A DNA stretch of 64,000 nt from Billgrantia lactosivorans (GTDB lineage Bacteria; Pseudomonadota; Gammaproteobacteria; Pseudomonadales; Halomonadaceae). The DNA is taken from NCBI RefSeq assembly GCF_003254665.1, contig NZ_QHGY01000001.1, forward strand, positions 434,001-498,000, in the 5' to 3' direction. Position 1 is the first letter of the stretch. Every line of letters begins with the position of its first letter. Positions 27,413 to 34,707 of this stretch are shown one piece after another. Below the pieces are notes generated by a model. It saw nothing but the letters and a program-made list of their open reading frames with translations, was not told where the DNA came from and made no database searches. A program made the translations under genes and the position numbers.

Positions 27413-28465
27413 ATGAACCAGTCTCCCTCAGCCGACCGCCCCGTGCTGGTGCTCTACACCGGCGGCACCCTGGGCATGGTGCCCAGCGCCGAAGGGCTGG
27501 CCCCGGGGGGCAATATCGAGCCGCGGCTGCGGCAGGCGCTGGCCAGCCTGCCGCCGAGCCGCCAGGCGCGCCTCCCTCGATTCAGCGTGCTTTCGACAAG
27601 CGCCCCCATCGACTCGAGCGCGGCCAGCCCGCGTGACTGGCAGCGGCTGGGCGCAACCATCGCCGGACACCTGAGCGATCATGCCGGCGTGGTCGTGCTG
27701 CATGGCACCGACACGCTCTCGTGGACCGCCTCTAGCCTGGCCTACCAGCTCCAGGGGCTGGATCGCCCCGTGGTCGTCACCGGCGCCATGCAGCCCCTCG
27801 AAGCGGAAGGCAGCGACGCGCTCGACAATCTCGAACTGGCCCTGCGCTACGCCGCCATGCCGGCGCTGCAGGAAGTTGCGGTGGCCTTCGCCGGCCGCCT
27901 GCTGCGCGGCGTGCGCACGCGCAAGACCCACAGCGAGGCCAGCGACGCCTTTGCCAGCCTCAACTACCCCGTACTGGGGGAGCGCATCGACGACGACGCG
28001 ATCCTCTTCCCCGGGCGCGGCCTCGAGGCCCGGCAGCGCGGGGCCCCGCGCTTCGAACTCGCGGACTATTCGGTGCTGGCCGACGGTGGCGTGGTCCGGG
28101 TAGCGCTCTGGCCCGGGATCCAGGCCTGGCAACTGGCAGCCTGGCTCGACGACCCAAGGGTGCGCGGCGCGCTGCTGGAGGTATGGGGCGGAGGCAACGT
28201 CCCGCCGGACCCCGACCTGATCGGCGTGCTGGCCAAGGCGAGCGGCGAGGGCAAGCTGATCGCCGCCATCAGCCAGTGCCCCGTCGGCGGCATCGCCCCC
28301 GGCCACTACGCGGCCGGCCAGGGGCTGCTGCAGGCCGGGGTCCTGTCGGGAGACACCATGACCACCGAGGCGGCCATGGCCAAGCTGGTCCATCTCCTGG
28401 CGCAGCCCCTCGACGAACAGGAGCGCCGCCGACGCTTCCTCACCCCGCTGGTGGGCGAGCGCTGA
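27413..28465 (+). CDS. ansA: type I L-asparaginase
   Basis: The 350-residue cytosolic enzyme has both catalytic threonine motifs: LYTGGTLGM (T16 and T19 region) and VLHGTDTLSWTAS near residues 96-108, where the T-D-K triad lies. The late GDTMTTEAAMAKL segment is typical of the AnsA branch. It hydrolyses asparagine to aspartate and ammonia. No signal peptide is present, unlike periplasmic type II enzymes. The start at 27413, preceded by AGGAACC, avoids overlap with the adaptor gene. Transcription is probably separate or read-through from the exporter operon. Confidence 0.88.
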   Translation: MNQSPSADRPVLVLYTGGTLGMVPSAEGLAPGGNIEPRLRQALASLPPSRQARLPRFSVLSTSAPIDSSAASPRDWQRLGATIAGHLSDHAGVVVLHGTDTLSWTASSLAYQLQGLDRPVVVTGAMQPLEAEGSDALDNLELALRYAAMPALQEVAVAFAGRLLRGVRTRKTHSEASDAFASLNYPVLGERIDDDAILFPGRGLEARQRGAPRFELADYSVLADGGVVRVALWPGIQAWQLAAWLDDPRVRGALLEVWGGGNVPPDPDLIGVLAKASGEGKLIAAISQCPVGGIAPGHYAAGQGLLQAGVLSGDTMTTEAAMAKLVHLLAQPLDEQERRRRFLTPLVGER

Positions 28466-28495
28466 CCGCGATCCACGGCCCGCATGCCCAGCCGG

Positions 28496-28518
28496 CGGCT
28501 GACTTCCCGCGTCAGCCG
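28496..28518 (+). terminator. hairpin downstream of ansA
   Basis: CGGCTGAC at 28496-28503 pairs with GTCAGCCG at 28511-28518 around a 7-base loop. It begins about 30 bp after the ansA stop and precedes the DUF2789 gene. No proper T-run follows, so this is a weak terminator candidate. Confidence 0.35.
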
Positions 28519-28567
28519 GGTTAAGTTGACGGTAACGACGCTCAACCCAGGCGTAAGGAGTTGCGAC

Positions 28568-28804
28568 ATGGAGCACCCCGTGCACCCCTTCACCGAACTC
28601 TTCGAGCAGCTCGGCCTGCCCGCCGATGAAGCCTCGATCAAGGCCTTCCTCGAGCAGCACGCCCCGCTGCCCGCCACCATGGCGCTCCACGAGGCGCCCT
28701 TCTGGAGCCCTGCACAGGCGAAATTTCTCGAGGAGGCGCTGGAGGAGGACGCCGACTGGGCCGAGGTCGTCGACCATCTCGACGCATCGTTGAGGAAACG
28801 GTAG
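28568..28804 (+). CDS. DUF2789 family protein
   Basis: The 78-residue acidic protein matches DUF2789 throughout: an N-terminal HPFTELFEQLGLPAD, the central APFWSPAQAKFLEEAL and a terminal DADWAEVVDHLDASLR. It is predicted all-helical and cytosolic; function is unknown. AAGGAG lies 8 bases before ATG 28568, which fixes the start well inside a longer frame. Confidence 0.88.
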   Translation: MEHPVHPFTELFEQLGLPADEASIKAFLEQHAPLPATMALHEAPFWSPAQAKFLEEALEEDADWAEVVDHLDASLRKR

Positions 28805-28882
28805 CGCCTCAAACGCTTGGTTGAATTCCGTTCTGCTAGGCTTGGCCGGGGACAACAAGAATCAGCAAGGGCGGGAAAAAAT

Positions 28883-30439
28883 ATGCCGATCGATAGGATA
28901 TCGATAGCGGAATCTTCTGGCGTCGCCGGTCTCACCGAACTCCCACCCTTGCCCGACAACCTGCGCATGCGCCTGGCGGAGTGCCGCGCGCTGCCCAGCC
29001 TGCCGGCCGCCGCGGCGCGCGTGATCGCCATCGCGCGCTCCCCCGACCCGTGCCTGGCCGACTACGCCCGCACCATCGGCCAGGACCCCGCCCTCACCCT
29101 GCGACTCCTCTCCATGGCCAACAGCGCCGCCTATTCTCGGGGCGGGAACCCGGTCTCCACCTGCCTGGACGGCGTCTCGCGCATCGGCCTGGACGCAACC
29201 CTGGCGATCGCCTTGAGCTTCGGCCTTCCCCGTCCCGATGCCAGCGCCGTGCTCGACCACGAGTACCTGTGCCAGCGCGCCATCATCGCCGCCACCGCCA
29301 CCCAGGAGCTGGCCCAGCATCTCTGCCCGCACGAGGCCCCGCTGCTGTTCACCACGGCGCTGCTGCAGGACATCGGCATTCTGGCCTTCGAGGCGCTGGA
29401 TGGCGAAGCCTACGCCACGCATCTCCCCGACCTTCGCCACCACCAGCAGCTGAGCGAGGCCGAGCACGAGCGCTACGGCTGCGACCACGCCCTGGTGGGC
29501 GCCTGGCTGGCGGCCAGCTGGGGTGTGCCGGGCCCCATCGCGGCCGGCATCATCGACAGCCATGGCCCGCTGGCCGACGGCGATGCGCGCAAGCTCTGCC
29601 TGCGCCTCGCCTGCCGCATCGCCGACTGCTGGCTCGCCGCCGACTCGGCCTCCGCCTTCAGCGCCCTGCTGCGCCAGCTCGGCTCGATCGCCTCGCTGGA
29701 CATCGTCATGCTGATGACGGTGATGCAGGAGCTGCAGCACCGCCTGCCCTCGCTGGCGCGCCTGTTCGAGATCACCTGCCCGCCGGCGATCAACAGCACG
29801 CTCCTGCTGGCCGAGGCCAAGGAGCTGCTGTTCGAGCAGAACCTGAAGATGACAATCCGGCTGGCCGAGCAGCAGCGGGAGCTGGAAGCGCTGCACGCCA
29901 GCCACGTGGTGCTGGACGAGCAGCACCGCACCGACCACCTCACCCAGCTGGCCAATCGACCCTGGCTGGAGAAGCGGCTCGACCAGCACTTCGAATGTGC
30001 CAGGCGCGCCCGGCAGCCGCTGTCGGTCATGTTCATCGACCTCGACCATTTCAAGCGGATCAACGACCGCTTCGGGCATCGATTCGGTGACGAGGTACTG
30101 ATCCACTTCGCCGCCGCCCTCAACAACATGGTCCGCGAGAGCGATATCGCCGGGCGCTACGGCGGCGAGGAATTCCTGGTGATCATGCCCAACACGCGCC
30201 GTCAGCATGCCGGCATCCTGGCCGATCGCATCCGCGAGTACCTGGCCACCCAGCCCCTGGCCCAGGCAGACGGCCAGCCGCTCCACGTGACCGCCTCCAT
30301 CGGCATCGCCGACCTGGAGGACGGCGACTTCGCGGATGCCACCGGCCTGGTCGACGCCGCCGACCAGGCCATGTACCGCGTCAAGCACGCTGGGCGTGAC
30401 GGCGTGGCGCACTACCAGGAGCCGGACCCCACCGCCTAG
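28883..30439 (+). CDS. HDOD-GGDEF protein, probable diguanylate cyclase
   Basis: The 518-residue cytosolic protein has an N-terminal HDOD domain (residues about 30-235; LPSLPAAAARVIAIARSP, DPALTLRLLSMANSA), a short helical linker (about 320-350) and a C-terminal GGDEF domain (about 355-510). The cyclase site is GGEEF, which is active in this family, and the inhibitory RxxD site (RESD) sits five residues before it, so product feedback is expected. It would make cyclic di-GMP in response to a signal sensed by HDOD. The start at 28883 follows a purine-rich GGGCGGGAAAAAAT. It converges with trhP, 5 bp apart. Confidence 0.9.
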   Translation: MPIDRISIAESSGVAGLTELPPLPDNLRMRLAECRALPSLPAAAARVIAIARSPDPCLADYARTIGQDPALTLRLLSMANSAAYSRGGNPVSTCLDGVSRIGLDATLAIALSFGLPRPDASAVLDHEYLCQRAIIAATATQELAQHLCPHEAPLLFTTALLQDIGILAFEALDGEAYATHLPDLRHHQQLSEAEHERYGCDHALVGAWLAASWGVPGPIAAGIIDSHGPLADGDARKLCLRLACRIADCWLAADSASAFSALLRQLGSIASLDIVMLMTVMQELQHRLPSLARLFEITCPPAINSTLLLAEAKELLFEQNLKMTIRLAEQQRELEALHASHVVLDEQHRTDHLTQLANRPWLEKRLDQHFECARRARQPLSVMFIDLDHFKRINDRFGHRFGDEVLIHFAAALNNMVRESDIAGRYGGEEFLVIMPNTRRQHAGILADRIREYLATQPLAQADGQPLHVTASIGIADLEDGDFADATGLVDAADQAMYRVKHAGRDGVAHYQEPDPTA

Positions 30440-30444
30440 CCGAG

Positions 30445-31860
30445 CTAGCCGTGGAGGTCGCGCATCAGCAGCGCAAACTCGATGCGCTCCGGCGCGATGC
30501 TCTCGCCCGGCACCGGGATCCGTACCACATGCCCCGACCCGGGCGCTGCCGATACCGACTCGCCGCGCTTGTTCTCGATGTGCTCGAGGGTGAAGCGCCG
30601 GTTGCCGCCGGGCAGCATCAGTTCCATGCCGTTGCCGGTCTCGAAGCGATTCTTGACGTCCACTTCCAGCACGCCGCTATCCGGGTCGTAGCCGATCACC
30701 TCGCCGACGAACTGCTGGTGCACGCCGACCGAGTTGCCGCGCTCGTAGTTCTGGTATTCGTCGTGCACGTGACGGCGATAGAAGCCCTCGGTGTAGCCGC
30801 GGTTGGCCAGGTTGTCGAGCTCGTCCATCAGGCGCATGTCGAAGGGGCGTCCGGCCACGGCGTCGTCGATGGCACGGCGATAGACCTGGGCGGTGCGCGC
30901 GACGTAGTAGTGCGACTTGGTGCGCCCCTCGATCTTGAGCGAGGTGACGCCCATTTCGGTGAGCCTGGGCACGTGCTGCACGGCGCGCAGGTCCTTGGAG
31001 TTCATGATGTAGGTGCCGTGCTCGTCCTCGAAGATCGGCATCAGCTCGCCCGGCCGGGTGGCGTCCTCGATCAGCGCAGAGAGCTCGTCCTGCCCCTCGA
31101 CGCCGCCGGCGGTGGCCGTGCTGTGGGTGGTACTGCCGCCACCCGACGCGATCAGCCCGCCCTGGCCGGGCGTCCACACGCCGCTCGCCGCGTGGGCCGC
31201 CGCCGAGTTGGCCGGCACCAGGTCGCCGGTCTCGTCCCGGGCCGCGGCCACGGTGTTGTATTGCCAGCGGCAGGCGTTGGTGCAGGTGCCCTGGTTGGGA
31301 TCGCGGTGGTTGAAGTAACCGGAAAGCAGGCAGCGCCCCGAATAGGCGATGCACAGCGCGCCGTGGACAAAGGTCTCGATCTCCAGCTCGGGGCACTCGG
31401 CGCGGATCTCGGCGATCTCCTCCAGCGACAACTCCCGCGACAGGATGATGCGGCTGATGCCCTGCCTGTACCAGAACTTCGCCGCCGCCCAGTTGACCAC
31501 GTTGGACTGCACCGAGAGGTGGATCACCTGCTCGGGCCAGCGCTCGCGGATCATCATGATCAGCCCAGGGTCCGACATGATCAGCGCATCGGGGCCGGCC
31601 TCGATGACCGGCTCCATGTCGCGCAGGTAGGTCTTGAGCTTGCTGTTGTGCGGCGCGATGTTGGAGGCCACGTAGAACTGCCTGCCCCGCTCGTGGGCGT
31701 AGGCGATCCCGCGATGCAGGTTATCGAGCTTGAAGTCGTTGTTGCGCACGCGCAGCGAATAGCGCGGCTGGCCGGCATAGACCGCGTCGGCGCCGTAGGC
31801 GAACGCATAGCGCATGTTCTTGAACGTCCCCGCCGGGGAGAGCAGTTCGGGAGCTTTCAT
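30445..31860 (-). CDS. trhP: TrhP (YegQ), prephenate-dependent tRNA U34 hydroxylase, U32 family
   Basis: The 471-residue member of the peptidase U32 family opens with ELLSPAGTFKNMRYAFAYGADAVYAG. The conserved metal/Fe-S cysteines are visible in FVHGALCIAYSGRCLLSGYF and GTCTNACRWQYN. TrhP makes 5-hydroxyuridine at tRNA position 34, the first step to cmo5U. Between ACRWQYN and IEDATRPGE there is a Gly/Ser/Thr/Ala-rich insertion longer than the equivalent E. coli segment (residues about 205-260). The gene is divergent from queC, and its leader holds several inverted repeats. Alternative: another U32 paralogue, but the C-terminal length fits TrhP. Confidence 0.88.
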   Translation of the reverse strand: MKAPELLSPAGTFKNMRYAFAYGADAVYAGQPRYSLRVRNNDFKLDNLHRGIAYAHERGRQFYVASNIAPHNSKLKTYLRDMEPVIEAGPDALIMSDPGLIMMIRERWPEQVIHLSVQSNVVNWAAAKFWYRQGISRIILSRELSLEEIAEIRAECPELEIETFVHGALCIAYSGRCLLSGYFNHRDPNQGTCTNACRWQYNTVAAARDETGDLVPANSAAAHAASGVWTPGQGGLIASGGGSTTHSTATAGGVEGQDELSALIEDATRPGELMPIFEDEHGTYIMNSKDLRAVQHVPRLTEMGVTSLKIEGRTKSHYYVARTAQVYRRAIDDAVAGRPFDMRLMDELDNLANRGYTEGFYRRHVHDEYQNYERGNSVGVHQQFVGEVIGYDPDSGVLEVDVKNRFETGNGMELMLPGGNRRFTLEHIENKRGESVSAAPGSGHVVRIPVPGESIAPERIEFALLMRDLHG

Positions 31861-31871
31861 TTGGAGTCACC

Positions 31872-31969
31872 GTTTTCAGGACGATGGCGAGTCACTGCCT
31901 GAAAACTGGCTGTGCTCGGCCATGAGGCGTTGAAAATCGACTCAAGGCACTCGTTTACGTCCCGTAAAC
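31872..31969 (-). promoter_or_regulatory. structured leader of trhP with two perfect inverted repeats
   Basis: Read towards trhP on the minus strand, GTTTACG and CGTAAAC (plus 31953-31959 and 31963-31969) form a 7-bp stem with a 3-base loop. Nearer the start, GTTTTCAGG (31872-31880) is repeated in reverse complement at 31898-31906, a 9-bp stem around 17 bases. GAGTCAC also occurs twice (31864-31870, 31889-31895). The second stem ends 11 bases before the ATG, where only a weak ribosome site (GGTGA) is seen. The arrangement looks like a cis-acting RNA; no known riboswitch class is recognised. Confidence 0.4.
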
Positions 31970-32194
31970 TCCGTCCTTTCGTCGATGTTTGCCTTGCCCG
32001 GCCGTCGCTCGCCGACGTTTCAGACAGCGCCTGGGCGCTGATATGGGGCCGTATTATAACAGCACGGGCACCTCGCCAGCACCACCAGGCCACGTGCACT
32101 TGTCTTTCCGGTCAAGTAGAATGGCGCGCGCCGGACCGGATCCCGGCGCCCGCCCCAGGCGGGAAAGACAAATTCTCCGACCCAGAGTGCCAAC

Positions 32195-32908
32195 ATGTCC
32201 AATGTTTCTCCCACTGCCACCGTGGTGATCTACTCCGGCGGCATGGATTCCTACACCGTCCTTCACCGCGCCCTGCGCGAGGGGATCGAGGTCGTCGCCC
32301 TCTCCTTCGACTACGGCCAGCGCCATGCCCGCGAGCTCGAAGTGGCCGCCAGGGTCTGCCGCACGCACGGCGTAACCCACCAGGTGGCCGACATCCGCGC
32401 CATTCATGGCCTGATCGACAACTCGGCGCTGACCGACGCCGGCCGCGACATGCCCGAAGGCAACTACGGCGAGGAGAACCTGGCCGCCACAGTCGTGCCC
32501 AACCGCAACATGATCCTGCTCTCGCTGGCCATCGCCAAGGCGGTGAACATCGGCGCAGGCAGGGTCGACTACGGCGCCCACGGTGGCGACCACGTGCTCT
32601 ACCCCGACTGTCGCCCCGAGTTCGTCGAGGCCATGAACAGGGTGGCCGGTATCGCCAACTTCGCGCCGGTCGAGCTCCATGCGCCCTACCTACGCTCGAG
32701 CAAGGCCGAGATCCTCGCCGACGGCCTCGCCATGGGCCTCGACTACGCCGACACCTGGACCTGCTACCGCGGCGAGCGGCTGGCCTGCGGCCGCTGCGGC
32801 AGTTGCCGCGAACGCCTCGCCGCCTTCGCCGCCAACGGCGTGTGCGACCCGCTGGCCTATGCCGACGATGCCCCGCGTCCCGACCTGTCGACTCGTGGAG
32901 GGGCGTGA
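32195..32908 (+). CDS. queC: QueC, 7-cyano-7-deazaguanine synthase
   Basis: The 237-residue enzyme has the PP-loop SGGMDS (residues 14-19), the YGQRH motif near 40-44, and a C-terminal zinc cluster [15 protein letters not shown] around residues 189-203. It converts 7-carboxy-7-deazaguanine to preQ0 with ATP and ammonia, on the route to queuosine in tRNA. Its TGA overlaps the queE ATG by one base, so queC-queE-queD-ykgJ form one tightly coupled operon. The upstream 334-bp region is shared with divergent trhP; no preQ1 riboswitch was recognised. Confidence 0.95.
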   Translation: MSNVSPTATVVIYSGGMDSYTVLHRALREGIEVVALSFDYGQRHARELEVAARVCRTHGVTHQVADIRAIHGLIDNSALTDAGRDMPEGNYGEENLAATVVPNRNMILLSLAIAKAVNIGAGRVDYGAHGGDHVLYPDCRPEFVEAMNRVAGIANFAPVELHAPYLRSSKAEILADGLAMGLDYADTWTCYRGERLACGRCGSCRERLAAFAANGVCDPLAYADDAPRPDLSTRGGA

Positions 32909-33552
32909 TGTATCACGTCAAGGAAGCCTTCTACTCGCTGCAGGGCGAAGGCGCGCGGGCCGGACGCGCCAGCGTCTTCTGTCGCTTCAGCGGCTGCAAC
33001 CTCTGGTCGGGCCGCGAACGGGATCGAGACAGCGCCGCCTGTCGATTCTGCGATACCGATTTCGTCGGCACCGACGGGCAGCACGGCGGACGCTTCGGTG
33101 CCGCCGCCGACCTGGCCGCTCACCTGGAGGGGCTGTGGCCCGGGGAGAGTGACGGTGCGGCGCCCTACGTCGTGTTCACCGGCGGCGAGCCGCTGCTGCA
33201 GCTCGACGAGGCGCTGATCGACGCCATGCACGCACGGGGCTTCGAGGTGGCGGTGGAGACCAACGGCACCCTGCCCGCTCCCGCCGGCATCGACTGGCTG
33301 TGCGTCAGCCCCAAGGCCGCCGCGTCGCTGGCGCTGACCCGCGGTGACGAGCTCAAGCTGGTCTATCCGCAGGCGGAGGCGCCGCCGGAGCGTTTCACCG
33401 GGCTCGACTTCCGCTACTTCTTCCTGCAGCCCATGGACACCACGGCGCTGGCCGATGACGCCCAACACCTGGAAGCGACCGTGGCTTACTGCCTGGCCCA
33501 CCCGCGCTGGCGCCTGTCGCTGCAAACCCACAAGATCACGGGAATCGACTGA
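32908..33552 (+). CDS. queE: QueE, 7-carboxy-7-deazaguanine synthase (radical SAM)
   Basis: The 214-residue radical SAM enzyme has the cluster cysteines C30, C45 and C48, the CX14CX2C spacing of the proteobacterial QueE subtype instead of CX3CX2C. The opening YSLQGEGARAGRASVFCRFSGCN and the FTGGEPLLQ SAM motif are standard. It rearranges 6-carboxy-tetrahydropterin to CDG. The start is fixed by overlap with the queC stop; a much longer open frame upstream is not coding. Its stop overlaps the next start by one base. Confidence 0.95.
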   Translation: MYHVKEAFYSLQGEGARAGRASVFCRFSGCNLWSGRERDRDSAACRFCDTDFVGTDGQHGGRFGAAADLAAHLEGLWPGESDGAAPYVVFTGGEPLLQLDEALIDAMHARGFEVAVETNGTLPAPAGIDWLCVSPKAAASLALTRGDELKLVYPQAEAPPERFTGLDFRYFFLQPMDTTALADDAQHLEATVAYCLAHPRWRLSLQTHKITGID

Positions 33553-34397
33553 TGACCCTTTTCGTCAACCGGCTGACCCAGCTCGACGCCTCCCTCTGGT
33601 GCCCGCAGCGCGGCCTGGTCGGCGTCAGTTGGTTGGTCGACGCCGAACTCGATGGGGAGCTCGGTGAGGATGGCATGCTGTTCGACTTCGGCGAGGTCAA
33701 GCCGTGGATCAAGTCGCGGCTGGATGCCGGCGCCGACCACACGCTGCTGGTCCCGACGCGGGCTGCCGGCGTCTCTGTCGCGGAATGCAGCGAGGGGATC
33801 TGCGTCCGCACGTCGCTGCCCTACACTCTCGAGGTGCGCGCCCCGCGCCAGGCCTTCACCCTGCTGCCCTGGGCCGAGATCACCCCCGAGCGGCTGGCCG
33901 AATCCCTGGCCCGCGAGCTGATGAAGCGCCCGCCGCCCCGCGTCAGCGACATTCGTCTGCGCCTGCGCCGGGAAGCCATCGACGGTGCCGCCTACACCTA
34001 CAGCCACGGCCTCAGGCACCACAGCGGCAACTGCCAGCGCATCGCCCATGGCCATCGCTCGCGCCTGCATATCTGGCAGCGCGGCGAGCGCTGCCCGGCG
34101 CTGGAGGCCCAGTGGGCCGACTACCTGAATGATCGCTACCTGGTCGACCGGGCCGACATCGTCGAGCAGGCCGAACCCGAGTTCGTTCCCAGCCTGACCA
34201 GCCGCTACCGCGCCGAACAGGGGCGTTTCCAGCTACGGCTGCCGCTGGAGCGCTGCGTCGCGCTCGATTCACCGACCACGGTCGAGCACATCGCCCGCTG
34301 GCTGGCACAGCGCATCGCCGAGGAAACGGGCAAGCCTACCCGGGTGCAAGCCTTCGAGGGCATCGACAAGGGGGCGATTGCGGAGGCGCGGCCATGA
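33552..34397 (+). CDS. queD: two-half 6-carboxy-tetrahydropterin synthase (QueD-like)
   Basis: At 281 residues it is about twice the usual QueD length. The C-terminal half carries the zinc and nucleophile motif (SHGLRHHSGNCQRIAHGH, residues about 155-172) and the late TVEHIARW with AFEGIDKGA. The N-terminal half lacks these but holds FDFGEVKPWIK (about 43-53) and GADHTLLVP (about 59-67), which look like the FGxVK and Asp-His elements of a T-fold enzyme. The active site therefore appears to be spread over both halves. Position between queE and ykgJ supports the QueD reaction (dihydroneopterin triphosphate to CPH4). It overlaps both neighbours. Confidence 0.85.
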   Translation: MTLFVNRLTQLDASLWCPQRGLVGVSWLVDAELDGELGEDGMLFDFGEVKPWIKSRLDAGADHTLLVPTRAAGVSVAECSEGICVRTSLPYTLEVRAPRQAFTLLPWAEITPERLAESLARELMKRPPPRVSDIRLRLRREAIDGAAYTYSHGLRHHSGNCQRIAHGHRSRLHIWQRGERCPALEAQWADYLNDRYLVDRADIVEQAEPEFVPSLTSRYRAEQGRFQLRLPLERCVALDSPTTVEHIARWLAQRIAEETGKPTRVQAFEGIDKGAIAEARP

Positions 34398-34702
34398 ATC
34401 CCAAGGGGGCACGGGATGGCAAGGCAGGCCCTCCGTTGCTCGAGCGGGAAGGCTGCCGCCCCGGCTGCGGCGCCTGTTGCATCGCCCCTTCGATCAGCTC
34501 GCCGATCCCCGGCATGCCTCGCGGCAAGCCGGCCGGCGTCCGCTGCGTACAGCTCGATGGGAACAACCTCTGCCGCCTGTTCGGCGACCCCCGCCGTCCC
34601 GCGGTTTGCGAGCGCTTCGCCTTCGACCGCGAACTGTGCGGCGAGGACCGCCGCCAGGCGCTGGAGCGCATCGCGCTCCTCGAGCGCGGCACCTGCGCCT
34701 GA
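34394..34702 (+). CDS. YkgJ family cysteine-cluster protein
   Basis: The 102-residue protein has the YkgJ pattern of cysteines: CRPGCGACC near residues 21-29, then C51, C59 and CERF near 72, with a final ELCG. Such proteins probably bind zinc or an Fe-S cluster; function is unknown. It overlaps the queD-like gene by 4 bp (ATGA) and closes the que operon, converging 5 bp from the large regulator gene. Confidence 0.87.
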   Translation: MNPKGARDGKAGPPLLEREGCRPGCGACCIAPSISSPIPGMPRGKPAGVRCVQLDGNNLCRLFGDPRRPAVCERFAFDRELCGEDRRQALERIALLERGTCA

Positions 34703-34707
34703 GCGGC

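Noticed and set aside
32060..32194. preQ1 riboswitch upstream of queC
   Set aside because: No short stem with an A-rich pseudoknot tail was found; the sequence has only GC-rich repeats near 32130-32160.
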